Part shown: piece after piece, positions 26,191 through 36,415 of the stretch
Layout: each line of letters begins with the position of its first letter
How positions within the stretch are numbered: the first letter of the stretch is position 1
Assembly: GCA_947503625.1 (NCBI GenBank)
Contig: CANNEK010000003.1
Location: 248,001-312,000 of the forward strand
DNA length: 64,000 bases
Reading direction: 5' to 3'
Source of the DNA: an uncultured Kordiimonas sp.
Lineage (GTDB): Bacteria; Pseudomonadota; Alphaproteobacteria; Sphingomonadales; Kordiimonadaceae
Notes under the pieces: model-generated
The model's input: the letters and a program-made list of their open reading frames with translations, nothing else
Told to the model about the DNA's origin: nothing
Database searches by the model: none
Position numbers and translations under genes: made by a program

Positions 26191-27585
26191 ATGAGACTTT
26201 TGATCGTTGGTACGCTGAACGGCCAATTGGGTGCCGCCAGTAAAATCGCAATGGATCGCGGCGCGCAAGTTACGCATGCACCAGACACAGAGACCGCACT
26301 GACCCTGCTGAGAACACGCGGCGCGGATCTTCTGATGATAGAGGTCTCAATTGATATCCCCTCCTTCATTCCAAAATTGCAGGCTGAACACTTCTCGGTG
26401 CCTGTTGTTGCCTGTGGTATCGGAACAGATCCCAAAATTGCAGCGGCAGCAATTCGCGGTGGTGCAAAGGAATATATTCCCCTGCCCCCTGATGCCGAGC
26501 TGATTGCGGCGGTCCTTGAAGCGGTTGCTGAAGACAGCCAGCAGTTCATCTACCGGGACGCGGTTATGAAAGAAGTTGCTGCCCTGGCAGAACGCATCGC
26601 GCCCTCAGAGGCCAGTGTGATGATCACTGGTGAAAGCGGTACCGGTAAGGAAGTGATGGCGCGCTTCGTTCATGAGAAGAGCCACAGAGCCAAAAAGCCG
26701 TTTGTTGCTGTTAATTGCGCTGCCATTCCTGAAAACCTTTTGGAATCAGAACTTTTTGGTCATGAAAAAGGGGCGTTTACCGGCGCTGTTGCCCGTCGCA
26801 TTGGTAAATTCGAAGAAGCGGACGGAGGGACCTTGCTTCTGGACGAAATCTCGGAAATGGATGTGCGCCTGCAAGCAAAACTGCTTCGTGCAATTCAGGA
26901 ACGCAAGATCGACCGCGTGGGTGGCTCCAAGCCAGTGAGTGTTGATATCCGCATTATTGCAACGTCAAACCGTAACCTTCAGGAAGAAGTCAAGGACGGC
27001 AACTTCAGGGAAGATCTGTTCTTCAGGCTAAATGTTTTCAACCTGAGAGTTCCTCCGCTACGAGAACGGCCATCCGACATCGCTGCTCTGGCTGCCTTCT
27101 TCGCAGAGAAATATGCAGAAGTGAACCAGGTGGAAAAACGACCTCTTTCCGAAGAAGCGCTGGTCGCTCTCAAGGCACATGGCTGGCCCGGCAATGTCCG
27201 GGAACTTGAAAACGCAATGCATCGAAGCGTTTTGCTGGCATCCGGGCCTGATATCTCGGTCTCTGCAATCATGTTGCCAGACTCGAGCGGCAACCTGACC
27301 ATGCCCTCAACCATGAATGAGACAGCAAGGTCACCGAGCGATGGTTCTGCAATTAGCGAAGCAAGCGACGAAGAAGTGCAAGCGGGCCTGGTGGGAAAAA
27401 CAGTTGCAGAGGTTGAACGTGACTTGATCATCGACACACTGAAGCATTGCCTGGGCAACCGCACACATGCAGCAAACATCCTCGGCATTTCAATTCGTAC
27501 ACTTCGAAACAAACTTAATCAGTATAACTCTGAGGGCGTTACCGTGCCCCAACCGGGCGAAACCGGACAGCGTGCCCCCGTTTAG
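26191..27585 (+). CDS. flbD: FlbD, sigma-54-dependent flagellar regulator
   Basis: 464 residues. Residues 1-115 are receiver-like but lack the phosphorylation site: the position of the acceptor Asp appears to be Glu51 (DLLMIEVS), and the acidic pocket near the N-terminus (LLIVGTLNG) is lost. The AAA+ domain is complete: Walker A GESGTGKE (~147), GAFTGA (~195), which contacts sigma-54, and Walker B LLLDEI (~220). A Fis-type HTH ends it ([17 protein letters not shown], ~430). In Caulobacter FlbD, with FliX, activates late sigma-54 flagellar promoters and represses fliF. Its likely target here is the promoter before fliK. Confidence 0.92.
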   Translation: MRLLIVGTLNGQLGAASKIAMDRGAQVTHAPDTETALTLLRTRGADLLMIEVSIDIPSFIPKLQAEHFSVPVVACGIGTDPKIAAAAIRGGAKEYIPLPPDAELIAAVLEAVAEDSQQFIYRDAVMKEVAALAERIAPSEASVMITGESGTGKEVMARFVHEKSHRAKKPFVAVNCAAIPENLLESELFGHEKGAFTGAVARRIGKFEEADGGTLLLDEISEMDVRLQAKLLRAIQERKIDRVGGSKPVSVDIRIIATSNRNLQEEVKDGNFREDLFFRLNVFNLRVPPLRERPSDIAALAAFFAEKYAEVNQVEKRPLSEEALVALKAHGWPGNVRELENAMHRSVLLASGPDISVSAIMLPDSSGNLTMPSTMNETARSPSDGSAISEASDEEVQAGLVGKTVAEVERDLIIDTLKHCLGNRTHAANILGISIRTLRNKLNQYNSEGVTVPQPGETGQRAPV

Positions 27586-27640
27586 CCCTGAAAAATATCC
27601 AAATGCCGGGCCAACGCCCCCAAAATGGTGATGTAAAACC

Positions 27641-29764
27641 ATGAGTGATTCAGCGACGGACGATCAGCCTACAGGAGAAGCCGGCGGCCAAAACGCCGTA
27701 TTAACAAGCTTCCTGTCTGCGATGAAGAGCACGGACATTGCCTTTGCCTTTGGCATGGTAACCATCCTGATGATGCTCATCATGCCCATGCCGGGCTGGC
27801 TGCTTGATATTATGCTGGCCGCAAGTATCACTTTTTCCGTCATGGTTCTGATGACCACGATTTTCATTCAGAAACCTCTTGAATTCAGCAGCTTTCCAAC
27901 AATTCTATTGATTGCAACGATGCTCAGGCTTTCGCTGAACCTGGCCTCGACCCGACTGATTTTATCCGAAGGCCACACAGGCACAGACGCTGCCGGGAAA
28001 GTCATTGAAGCTTTTGGTGAATTCCTGATGGGCGGCGAAGTTGTCATTGGCATCATTGTTTTCTCAATTCTTGTGATCGTGAATTTTGTCGTGATCACCA
28101 AGGGTTCCGGCAGGATCGCAGAGGTGGCAGCGCGTTTCAGTCTGGACGCCATGCCCGGTAAACAGATGGCCATTGATGCTGACCTGTCATCTGGCCTGAT
28201 TGATGAAAAAGAGGCAATCCGCCGCCGGACAGAGCTGGAAGACGAAAGCACCTTCTTCGGCTCGATGGACGGCGCGGCAAAATTTGTACGCGGTGACGCC
28301 GTCGCCGGTATCCTGATCACCGTGATTAATGTCGTTGGCGGGATCATTATTGGTGTTGTGATCAACGATCTGTCGTTTGCGGAAGCGGGATCCCGGTACA
28401 CAATCCTGACCGTGGGCGATGGCCTTGTGTCTCAGATCCCGGCGCTGATCGTGTCGACTGCTGCCGGTATGCTGGTCACCAAAGCCGGCGTAAACGGCCA
28501 GGTGGACAAAGCACTGTTTGGGCAGATGAGTGCGGCGCCTCGTGCACTCGGCGTATCCAGTACATTGCTGTTTGCAATGGGGCTGATGCCGGGCATCCCT
28601 TTCCTCCCGTTCGCTCTTTTGGGAGGCACTCTTGCCTATACTGCTTTTGCTGTGTCTCAGCGAAAACAGAAAGAAAGTGATGATGCAGAGCGGGTAAAGG
28701 TGGCTGCTGACGAAAGCGCCAAGCCAACCGAAGAACCAATCTCCGCAACGCTTGCAATCGACCAGCTCCGTCTTGAGCTTGGTTACGGCCTGCTGACAAT
28801 GATTAATGACGACAGTGGCTTCCGCCTAACCGATCAGATCAAGGCGTTGCGTCGTCAACTTGCCAGTGAAATGGGCTTTGTTATGCCGTCGGTGCGTATT
28901 CTGGATAACATGCAATTGCCTTCAAATACCTATGTTCTGCGAGTTAAGGAAACCGAGGTAGGGCGCGGTGATATTCGCCCCGGCATGCTGTTGATCATGG
29001 ATCCCGAGGGCCAGCCTGTACAGATCGCAGGAGAAGCGACCACCGAACCGGCATTTGGCCTGCCAGCCACATGGGTTGATAGTGGGTCACGGGAAGAGGC
29101 CAATTTCCGGGGTTACACAGTGGTGGATGCGCCGACTGTAATCACAACCCATCTGACAGAAGTCATCAAAAGCAATATGGCAGACTTGCTCTCCTACGCC
29201 GAGACCCAAAAACTTCTTGAAGACCTGCCGGGCGAGCATCAGAAGCTTATCGCTGACATTGTACCCAACAGTATTACTGCATCGGGTATCCAGCGCGTAC
29301 TGCAAGGGCTGTTGGTAGAGCGTGTTTCTATCCGTGACCTCCCGACCATTCTGGAAGGAGTGGCAGAAGCAACCGGCTTTACCCAGAACATCGTCAATAT
29401 CACCGAACATGTGCGCACCCGCATTGGGCGTCAGCTTTGCTCTGCTTATGCCAACATTGATGGACTGGTGCCCCTTATCACCCTGTCGCCCGAATGGGAG
29501 CAGGCGTTTTCCGAAAGTCTGGTGGGCCAGGGCGAGGAAAAACAGCTGGCAATGGCACCCACAAAACTGCAGGAATTTATCAATTCTGTAAGGCTGATCT
29601 ATGACCAGCAGGCCGAAAAAGGTGAGCAACCTGTACTTTTGACAAGCCCGCTGGTACGGCCCTATGTACGATCCATTATAGAGCGCTTCCGCCCGGCAAC
29701 CGTCGTCATGAGCCAGAACGAAATTCATCCACAAGCGAAAATCAGGACCCTGGGCCAGATTTAA
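27641..29764 (+). CDS. flhA: Flagellar export gate protein FlhA
   Basis: 707 residues. The N-terminal third has about eight membrane spans (e.g. FGMVTILMMLIMPMPGWLLDIM, in part) and the FHIPEP region (SLNLASTRLILSEGHTGTDAAGKVI, in part; DAMPGKQMAIDADLSSGLI in part). The C-terminal cytosolic domain binds export chaperones (AYANIDGLVPLITLSPEWEQ, in part). FlhA forms the nonameric ring that drives flagellar type III export. It follows flbD by 55 bases and is followed by flhF and flhG. Confidence 0.96.
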   Translation: MSDSATDDQPTGEAGGQNAVLTSFLSAMKSTDIAFAFGMVTILMMLIMPMPGWLLDIMLAASITFSVMVLMTTIFIQKPLEFSSFPTILLIATMLRLSLNLASTRLILSEGHTGTDAAGKVIEAFGEFLMGGEVVIGIIVFSILVIVNFVVITKGSGRIAEVAARFSLDAMPGKQMAIDADLSSGLIDEKEAIRRRTELEDESTFFGSMDGAAKFVRGDAVAGILITVINVVGGIIIGVVINDLSFAEAGSRYTILTVGDGLVSQIPALIVSTAAGMLVTKAGVNGQVDKALFGQMSAAPRALGVSSTLLFAMGLMPGIPFLPFALLGGTLAYTAFAVSQRKQKESDDAERVKVAADESAKPTEEPISATLAIDQLRLELGYGLLTMINDDSGFRLTDQIKALRRQLASEMGFVMPSVRILDNMQLPSNTYVLRVKETEVGRGDIRPGMLLIMDPEGQPVQIAGEATTEPAFGLPATWVDSGSREEANFRGYTVVDAPTVITTHLTEVIKSNMADLLSYAETQKLLEDLPGEHQKLIADIVPNSITASGIQRVLQGLLVERVSIRDLPTILEGVAEATGFTQNIVNITEHVRTRIGRQLCSAYANIDGLVPLITLSPEWEQAFSESLVGQGEEKQLAMAPTKLQEFINSVRLIYDQQAEKGEQPVLLTSPLVRPYVRSIIERFRPATVVMSQNEIHPQAKIRTLGQI

Positions 29765-29826
29765 GCTTGCGGCAGTAGAGTAACAAAGGGCCATTCAGCT
29801 GCCCTAAAGTAAGGATTTGAAAGGTT

Positions 29827-30846
29827 ATGCGTCTCAAGACCTTTCACGCAAAATCGATGCATGAAGTTATGGCGGAGGTGCGAAACACCCTTGGCCCTGA
29901 CGCAATCATCGTACAGATTGATGAAAGCGGCTCCGGTGTGCGTGTCACCGCTGCAATCGAAGGTGCAGCAACACGCGAACCGCCGCGTGCTGCCCCTGAA
30001 CCTGTCCAGACACCGTCGGCTTTCGAGGCCTCAGCCCCTGTTCCAACGGTTCAGGATTATGATCAGGCCGATATCGCCGCAGTTTTAAACCATCATGGCC
30101 TGCCTTTTGAGACAGCTGACCAGATCAAACAGGCTATTGGTGCGGTGGAAGCTGCAAGCCTTAATGAGGCTTTCTCCGCCGCTCTGGACACGATCCTTCG
30201 CTTCAGCCCGCTAACCGACATGGCCAGCAGGCCAGTGATGCTGGTAGGGCCTCCCGGCGTAGGCAAAACAATCTCGACGGCTAAACTGACAGCCGATGCT
30301 TTGCTACATGAGCGCAGTGTTCACATGATCACAACCGACACCATTAAGGCGGGCGGTGTTCAGCAGTTGGACCATTTCGCGGAGTTGATGCAGCAAACGG
30401 TCTCAACAGCAGAGACGCCGGACGAGCTTGCAGCCGTCATCAGGTCAAGGACCACGCCCGCTGACCTGACACTGATAGACACTTCCGGTACCAACCCGTT
30501 CGACATGACCGAGCTTAAAAGCCTGCTGCAATTCATTCAGGCGGTGGATGCCGAACCTGTTCTCGTTATGCCCGCAGGACTGGATCCCCTGGACGCACAG
30601 GAAATTGCCGGTGTGTTTGCCCGCATGGGGTGCCAGCGATTTATCGCAACACGACTGGACGCTGCCCGACGATACGCCGGGTTGATCATGGCGTCCCGAC
30701 CCGGCTTCCTGTCGCTCGCGGCCTTTAGCCGCAGCCCGTTTGTGGCGGACGGACTGGAACCAGCAACGCCGGGTACCTTCTCCAGACTTCTGACCGCCCT
30801 GCCGGGCCGCAGCGTTCAACCGACACAGAATGAGCAAACCCTATGA
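29827..30846 (+). CDS. flhF: FlhF, SRP-type GTPase for flagellar placement
   Basis: 339 residues. The short N-terminal B-like part (MRLKTFHAKSMHEVMAEVR, LGPDAIIVQ) is followed by a Pro-rich linker and the NG domain: G1 GPPGVGKT (~141), TTDTIKAGGVQQL, DTSG in place of the usual DTAG, and TRLD in place of TKLD. FlhF is a membrane-recruited GTPase that sets flagellar site and number with FlhG. Its last four bases overlap the flhG start (ATGA), so the two are coupled. Confidence 0.9.
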   Translation: MRLKTFHAKSMHEVMAEVRNTLGPDAIIVQIDESGSGVRVTAAIEGAATREPPRAAPEPVQTPSAFEASAPVPTVQDYDQADIAAVLNHHGLPFETADQIKQAIGAVEAASLNEAFSAALDTILRFSPLTDMASRPVMLVGPPGVGKTISTAKLTADALLHERSVHMITTDTIKAGGVQQLDHFAELMQQTVSTAETPDELAAVIRSRTTPADLTLIDTSGTNPFDMTELKSLLQFIQAVDAEPVLVMPAGLDPLDAQEIAGVFARMGCQRFIATRLDAARRYAGLIMASRPGFLSLAAFSRSPFVADGLEPATPGTFSRLLTALPGRSVQPTQNEQTL

Positions 30847-31613
30847 CCCAGAAAACAATAGAGAATGAACGCAGGCTGATAACAGTTGCCTCCGGCAAGG
30901 GGGGGGTTGGAAAAACCTGGCTTTCCGTGACACTCGCTCACGCCCTCGCAAGCCTGGGCAAGAAAACACTGTTGTTTGATGGGGATCTTGGGCTCGCCAA
31001 TGTCGACATTCAACTGGGCCTCATGCCCGAACGTGACCTGGGTACGGTCTTGTCAGGAGACGCAAACCTGCGGGAGGTTGTAACTCGCTACAAAGACAAT
31101 TCCGGAACCGGGTTTGACGTGATAGCAGGCAAATCAGGTTCAGGCGCGCTTGGCTCTATCGCCACTGACAGATTATCCGAACTCAAATCTGCGCTGATCG
31201 ACGCCGCGGGCAGTTATGACCATGTTTTACTGGATTTGGCAGCCGGTGTAGACCCGTCTGTCGCTACACTTTCGGACCATGCAGGCACCATTCTTGTTGT
31301 CATGAGTGGCGACCCGACATCTCTGACAGATGCATATGCCTATATCAAACTGACTGTTGCCCGAAACCCGAAGTCCAGCATATCGATTGTGGTCAACAAT
31401 GTCGCCACCAGGAAAGATGGCGAGAAAGCATTTGAAGCAATCAAACGCGCTTGTGAAGGATTTTTGAAGATTTCACCGCCACTCGCAGGTATCATCAAAA
31501 GCGACAGCAAGGTCGTAGATGCCATTCGGGCACAAATGCCATTGCTGGCAAGACACCCTCAGGCAACAGCTGCCGAGGATGTAAAAGCGCTGGCAGGTCG
31601 TATCGCGGGATAG
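30843..31613 (+). CDS. flhG: FlhG (FleN), MinD-like ATPase controlling flagellar number
   Basis: 256 residues. A deviant Walker A (SGKGGVGKTW, ~18-27) and Walker B-type regions (LLFDGDLGLANVDIQLGL in part; DHVLLDLAAGVDPSV) define the MinD/ParA family; NVDIQLGL with the neighbour flhF identifies FlhG. It represses flagellar number by acting on FlhF. An 8-bp G run (30899-30906) lies exactly in the Walker A codons and could be slippage-prone. Confidence 0.92.
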   Translation: MTQKTIENERRLITVASGKGGVGKTWLSVTLAHALASLGKKTLLFDGDLGLANVDIQLGLMPERDLGTVLSGDANLREVVTRYKDNSGTGFDVIAGKSGSGALGSIATDRLSELKSALIDAAGSYDHVLLDLAAGVDPSVATLSDHAGTILVVMSGDPTSLTDAYAYIKLTVARNPKSSISIVVNNVATRKDGEKAFEAIKRACEGFLKISPPLAGIIKSDSKVVDAIRAQMPLLARHPQATAAEDVKALAGRIAG

Positions 31614-31638
31614 GCCTTCCGGAGTTAGGGAGGCATTC

Positions 31639-33885
31639 ATGAGTGACATCGCAGGCCCCCCGGCCCCAAAAGATATCCAGCCATCCGTGCGCAGCACGGA
31701 CAAGGCAAGCTATGTTGCCAAAGACCCTGCCAATGAAGACACGCGCGCCCGTGACAACAGGCGGGAAGACCATGCTGGCGACAAGGATCAAACACGCAAT
31801 ACGCGGGACCCCGCCGTTTCTATAGCTGCGACGGCCGCGCACCTGACTTCAGGTCAGGAAATCATTGAAACTGTTGCTAAAATTGATGCCGAGGGCCGCC
31901 CGGTAGTAGTGACAGACACCGTTACACTGGCCTTGAAACCTGATGCTGGCTTAAAACCAAACGACGAAATACATATCAAGGTGGTTGATTCCGAAAAGCT
32001 GGTGACAGCTGATCTTTTGAAACATAATGGCAACGCGATTGATCCGCCCATCAGACTGAACGTGACCGTCATAGAAATCCACGGCGCAGGAACAGCGATC
32101 AAAAATGATGGGGCGAACGTGCCCCTACCACCAGATACACCCTATCAGGCGCCCAAGAGCCCACCGCTCGCAGTAACGACCCAAACTATACCTGCAGGCA
32201 ATACTCTGGATGATGTTGCAATGCTTGTCGGCACACAAAAAGTCCAGAGCGAACACTCCGCCACCGCCGAAGTGAAAGACAGTAGTGTTGAAACTCAAAC
32301 AACGATTGCTGGGGCAGCACCAAGAGCCAGCAGCGTTGACCTTGCTACTCTTATTCAACAGCAGGCATCAAAACCTGCGACAACAGTCAGTCCGGCGCCC
32401 ACGCACTCAGGTTTGGTCACTGTTCCGTTCACCGCAGCCGAAGGACCGGGTGTCGGCCCGGCGATAACCGGCGTGTCCCTCGCTGGCGAGCCAGCAATTA
32501 TCCAGGCACTCAACCCGGCGATCAGTCAGGTATCCCCTGCCCTCATAGCAACCGTCAATTCCGTACAAACCTTATCGGCTAACGAAGCGCGTGCGTTGCC
32601 GGTTGGCGCGTCGCTTATGGCAAACAGCGGAGCCAATGCCGGCGAACTGGCAAGGGTAGAAACCAACCGGGGAGATTTTGTTCTCCCCGCATTGGCATCC
32701 GCAGAACTCACCGGTGAGATAGTACGCGTGGTGGTTGATGCCAACCCTGCGAACAATCCGGTTTCGTCTCCGTCTCCGAAACCCGCCGCTTACAACGCTT
32801 TGCTGACCATAAATAGTGCAGACACCGCCAGAGTCATAATTTCACCGGAAAAACAAGCGGCGACAGCACAACCTGGCACAGATGAACCCGAGGTCGCATC
32901 GATCACCTCGGTGCAAACGGTGGCAGCATTTTTAAGCCCGGATGGCCCCAAAACCGATGTCAGGCTGGCAACAACTGCCGGAACAATTGCGGTCACCGTG
33001 CCGTCAAATGTAAAGTTTGAGGCCGGGCAATCAATAGCAATAGTCGCTGCACCCGAGATCAAAGCAAGTTCAACAGCTATCCCTTCCATTGTGCCAACGC
33101 ATGAAACAATTGTCCCATCCAGCGAAGCTGCTGACCCCCAGATGCAGCAAGCGACCACTGCAACAGTTTTAACTGGAAGTGCTGCAGCCATCCCGGCCCA
33201 TACACAAAATATACTGGCGCACTGGCCAGCGATGGAAGAAGCCGCAGCGGCCCTCGCCGCCAGCAACATCCCGAATACCGGGGGGTTGCTGGCCAAAACT
33301 GCCCAAGGTGGTGGAAAACTGACCAACAGCCTTCTGTTTTTTCTGGCTGCCGCTGGTCGGGCTGGACCCAACGCGTGGCTTGGTGCCAACATGGAGCAAG
33401 CCTTGACGCAAACCTCACAGGCGGCGCTATCAAACGTGCGGTCGGATCTGCAGCAAATGGCAACACTATCAGGGGAAATAATCGGCGAATGGCGACCCAT
33501 TATTTTGCCCTTTGACGCTCGCGGCGGTGATGTACCACTGGCGGCACTATTGATCGGGCAACGCCACGATATTGACCCGGATGCCAACCGGGATGACACA
33601 GAAAACCCGGAACAGGAAGTCAGCGGGCGCCAACGCTTCATTCTTCAGGTTCAATTCTCCATACTTGGGAATATCCAGTTGGACGGCAGCATAGGCGGCA
33701 ATCTTTTTGATCTGATTGTTCGCAGCACCAGCGAGTTTTCCGGCCAGCTGAAACAGGATGCGGAACAGCTTTTCTATGCATCGCTTGCGGCCAACGAATA
33801 TGGCGGTTCCATCAAATTTCTGGAACAACAGTCCTTTCCTGTCGATGCTGCCACCCTTATTGAAGACCATCTTTTGGGGCGCTAG
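31639..33885 (+). CDS. Large Ala/Pro/Thr-rich FliK-like protein
   Basis: 748 residues. The first ~550 are low-complexity (Ala, Pro, Thr, Ser) with no membrane span. The C-terminal ~190 look folded: a long amphipathic region, then EWRPIILPFDARGGDVPLAAL (~617, in part), RQRFILQVQFSILGNIQLDG (in part), FDLIVRSTSEFSGQLKQDAE. This layout of a disordered ruler followed by a compact domain with a LG-x-[IV]-x-L strand resembles FliK, and the gene follows flhG by 25 bases. I infer a second FliK-like or export-linked protein; direct homology is not certain. An authentic FliK is at 16897. Confidence 0.6.
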   Translation: MSDIAGPPAPKDIQPSVRSTDKASYVAKDPANEDTRARDNRREDHAGDKDQTRNTRDPAVSIAATAAHLTSGQEIIETVAKIDAEGRPVVVTDTVTLALKPDAGLKPNDEIHIKVVDSEKLVTADLLKHNGNAIDPPIRLNVTVIEIHGAGTAIKNDGANVPLPPDTPYQAPKSPPLAVTTQTIPAGNTLDDVAMLVGTQKVQSEHSATAEVKDSSVETQTTIAGAAPRASSVDLATLIQQQASKPATTVSPAPTHSGLVTVPFTAAEGPGVGPAITGVSLAGEPAIIQALNPAISQVSPALIATVNSVQTLSANEARALPVGASLMANSGANAGELARVETNRGDFVLPALASAELTGEIVRVVVDANPANNPVSSPSPKPAAYNALLTINSADTARVIISPEKQAATAQPGTDEPEVASITSVQTVAAFLSPDGPKTDVRLATTAGTIAVTVPSNVKFEAGQSIAIVAAPEIKASSTAIPSIVPTHETIVPSSEAADPQMQQATTATVLTGSAAAIPAHTQNILAHWPAMEEAAAALAASNIPNTGGLLAKTAQGGGKLTNSLLFFLAAAGRAGPNAWLGANMEQALTQTSQAALSNVRSDLQQMATLSGEIIGEWRPIILPFDARGGDVPLAALLIGQRHDIDPDANRDDTENPEQEVSGRQRFILQVQFSILGNIQLDGSIGGNLFDLIVRSTSEFSGQLKQDAEQLFYASLAANEYGGSIKFLEQQSFPVDAATLIEDHLLGR

Positions 33886-34017
33886 AGACTGCTCTTTCAT
33901 CACCAATTTCGCGCTTGTTTTTCTGGTCTGATCCATTAGCAAAAACAACTTGCTTTAATCCATTCCCCGGCAGAAAGTTGGCGCCGAATTGCGCAACTGG
34001 TGCAAGAGGGATCTGTT

Positions 34018-34920
34018 ATGGCTGTCATTCTGGCATTTGTGGCCTGTGTTTTGATTTGGGGTTCCACCTGGTACGGGATCGAGTTTCAGCTTGGTGTGGT
34101 GCCAAAGGAATGGTCGGTCGTTTATCGTTTTGCTCTGGCAGCATTTTTACTTCAGGGGTGGTGCTGGATAAAGGGTATGCGTGCATCTTTTGGCAAACGC
34201 GGGCACATTGCAGCCGCGGGTACCGGCACGATGCTTTTTGGTCTGAACTATCTTCTTGTTTACGCAGGCACTGAATATCTGACGTCAGGCTTGGTTGCTG
34301 TGGCTTTTTCAATGCTGTCACTGATGAACATTCTCTCAGCGCGCGTTTTCCTTAAAGTACCCATTCATCTGCCTGTTCTGGCTGCGGCGGCGCTGGGTGT
34401 TACAGGTTTAGCGCTGGTTTTCGGTCACGAAGTCGCGAATTTTTCCCTTGCCGACCAAACCATGATCGGGCTCGCGTTTTGCATCGGTGGCACAACGGTT
34501 GCCTCGTTTGGAAATACTGTAGCGGCATCAGAGACAGCGAAATCGTTCCCTATTTTACCTTTCACTGCCCTGGGACTGTTTTACAGTACAGGGTTCAATA
34601 CCGCCGTCGCACTGGCTTCCGGGCAACCCATCCTGTTTGATCCCAGTGCGCCATATGTCATCTCACTAATTTTTCTTGCCGTGCTGGGGACAGTTGTTGC
34701 CTTTACTGTCTATCTTTGGCTGATCGCGCAAATCGGTGTGGCCAGAGCGGGATACATCGCAGTTGTGATGCCATTGGTGGCACTGACCATATCGACAATT
34801 TATGAGGGGTTCACCTGGTCAACCGCTAGCCTGGTTGGTTTGCTTCTGATCATTGTCGGGAATGCGATGATGGTACGCTTTAAAGCAGGCAATCCCGCAG
34901 CGCGCGCCGCCGCAGAATAG
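34018..34920 (+). CDS. EamA/DMT superfamily transporter
   Basis: 300 residues from the ATG at 34018 (AGAGGGA 7 bases upstream; the GTG at 34000 is rejected). Ten hydrophobic spans in two EamA repeats; the first begins ACVLIWGSTWYGIEFQLG, with the family motif WGSTW. The second repeat ends LVGLLLIIVGNAMMVRFKAG. Members export amino acids or other metabolites across the inner membrane. It lies between the flagellar run and an aminotransferase on the other strand; no substrate can be given. Confidence 0.87.
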   Translation: MAVILAFVACVLIWGSTWYGIEFQLGVVPKEWSVVYRFALAAFLLQGWCWIKGMRASFGKRGHIAAAGTGTMLFGLNYLLVYAGTEYLTSGLVAVAFSMLSLMNILSARVFLKVPIHLPVLAAAALGVTGLALVFGHEVANFSLADQTMIGLAFCIGGTTVASFGNTVAASETAKSFPILPFTALGLFYSTGFNTAVALASGQPILFDPSAPYVISLIFLAVLGTVVAFTVYLWLIAQIGVARAGYIAVVMPLVALTISTIYEGFTWSTASLVGLLLIIVGNAMMVRFKAGNPAARAAAE

Positions 34921-34925
34921 AGTTG

Positions 34926-36323
34926 TCAGCTGCCTTGCGATTGTAACGCGGCATAAACATCATTGCAGGCTTCGGCCAGCACGCTGCAGATCATATCCAT
35001 TTCAGCATGTGAGATTGAAAAGGGCGGGCACATAACCACCACATTCCCCACAGCGCGCACAATAAGCCCGCGCATAAGTGCTCCTTGCCCTACATGGTCA
35101 CATAACGCCAACTCAAGGGGATACTGATCCCGTGTGCTCTTGTCCTTGCACAATTCGATTGCTGCCATCAAACCGCATACGCGCACTTCGCCTACCAGCG
35201 GATGATCCTGCAAGGCTGCGTTCAGTTTGTCTTCAAAATAAGGGCCCTTGTCATCGCGGATAGCCTCGACCATGCCCTCTTCTTCGATCAGTAACAGATT
35301 TTTCAGCGCAACCGCGCAGGTCACCGGATGCCCGGATGTGGTAAAGCCATGTTGCAGGAGCCCGACACCGTCCTCGATTACGCCCGCAATATCATCCGAG
35401 ATTACTGTTGCCGACACCGGCAAGTAGGATGACGACAAGCCTTTGGCGAGTGTCATGATATCCGCTGTAAAACCAAGCGCCTGCTGGCCAAACCAATGGC
35501 CCGTGCGCCCGAAACCCGACACAACTTCATCCGCGATCAGCAATACGCCGTATTTACGGCAAATTCGTTCAACTTCCGGCCAGTAGGTTGATGGCGGTAC
35601 GATGATACCCATGGTGCCCTGAATTGGCTCGCCGACAAAGGCTGCAACGTTCTCTGGACCTGCCTGCAAAATGATATCTTCAACAGACCTGGCAGCGGCC
35701 AGACCGAAATCTTCAGGGCTCATATCCCCGCCTTCACGGTACCAGTACGGTGCCTGCGCACGCAGTACATGCATGCTTTCTGTATAACCGAACTGGCTTG
35801 CCATCTCCCGATTGCCGTTCAGAGCAGCCGTCGCAATCGTACTGCCATGATAGGCATAATCGCGCGTAATGATCGCCTTGCGGTTTGGCTCACCTTTTTT
35901 GTGCCAATAGAGTGCCACCAGCTTAAGGGCGGTTTCCACAGCTTCAGACCCGGAATTGGAAATAAAAACCTTATTCATTCCATCAGGTGCCAAAGCGGAA
36001 ATTTTTTGAGAAAGAGCAGCCGCATATGGGTTCGTTACAGCCGAGAAACTATGATAATAGGAAAGCTTCTTCATCACATGCGCTGCCGCATCAGCAAGCT
36101 CTTGCCGGCCGTAGCCGATGTTCACGCAACCAAGCCCCGCCATGGCGTCAAGCAAACGAATATTTTGTCCTGTTACATAACAGCCTTCGGCAGACTCTAT
36201 AACAAATGGCGGTGACTGCCGAAGAGCGTCTGGATCGGTAAAAGAGTGCATATGATGATTGCGGTCATATGTCTGCAATTGCTCAAGCGTCAGAGAGCCC
36301 ATGAGGTCCGGTTGCTGGTTCAA
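34926..36323 (-). CDS. Class III pyridoxal-phosphate aminotransferase
   Basis: 465 residues from a TTG start that has AGGAG 7 bases upstream; the next ATG (36302) has no such site. The class III pattern is complete: VFISNSGSEAVETALKLV (in part), YHGSTIATAALNG, LIADEVVSGFGRTG and the catalytic Lys in MTLAKGLSSSYLP. The sequence type is that of omega-amino-acid:pyruvate transaminases (beta-alanine, taurine or polyamine derived). It is convergent with the EamA transporter, five bases apart. Substrate unknown. Confidence 0.88.
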   Translation of the reverse strand: MNQQPDLMGSLTLEQLQTYDRNHHMHSFTDPDALRQSPPFVIESAEGCYVTGQNIRLLDAMAGLGCVNIGYGRQELADAAAHVMKKLSYYHSFSAVTNPYAAALSQKISALAPDGMNKVFISNSGSEAVETALKLVALYWHKKGEPNRKAIITRDYAYHGSTIATAALNGNREMASQFGYTESMHVLRAQAPYWYREGGDMSPEDFGLAAARSVEDIILQAGPENVAAFVGEPIQGTMGIIVPPSTYWPEVERICRKYGVLLIADEVVSGFGRTGHWFGQQALGFTADIMTLAKGLSSSYLPVSATVISDDIAGVIEDGVGLLQHGFTTSGHPVTCAVALKNLLLIEEEGMVEAIRDDKGPYFEDKLNAALQDHPLVGEVRVCGLMAAIELCKDKSTRDQYPLELALCDHVGQGALMRGLIVRAVGNVVVMCPPFSISHAEMDMICSVLAEACNDVYAALQSQGS

Positions 36324-36415
36324 TTCTTATCTCCTATGCCGCTCGTGCGTTACCTGACGGCTAAACAATTGTTGTGCTCTAAGTGCACCGGGCCAGTCGA
36401 CACTGGCTCTCAACG

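Noticed and set aside
29087-29794. 235-codon minus-strand frame opposite flhA
   Set aside because: It is fully antisense to the conserved C-terminal domain of FlhA, with no recognisable domain.
32790-33641. 283-codon minus-strand frame opposite the FliK-like gene
   Set aside because: The Ala/Pro-rich coding strand leaves the opposite frame free of stops; no start signal or motif supports it.
33979-33998. TGGCGCCGAATTGC before the EamA gene as a sigma-54 promoter
   Set aside because: The GG to GC spacing is one base short of the required value.
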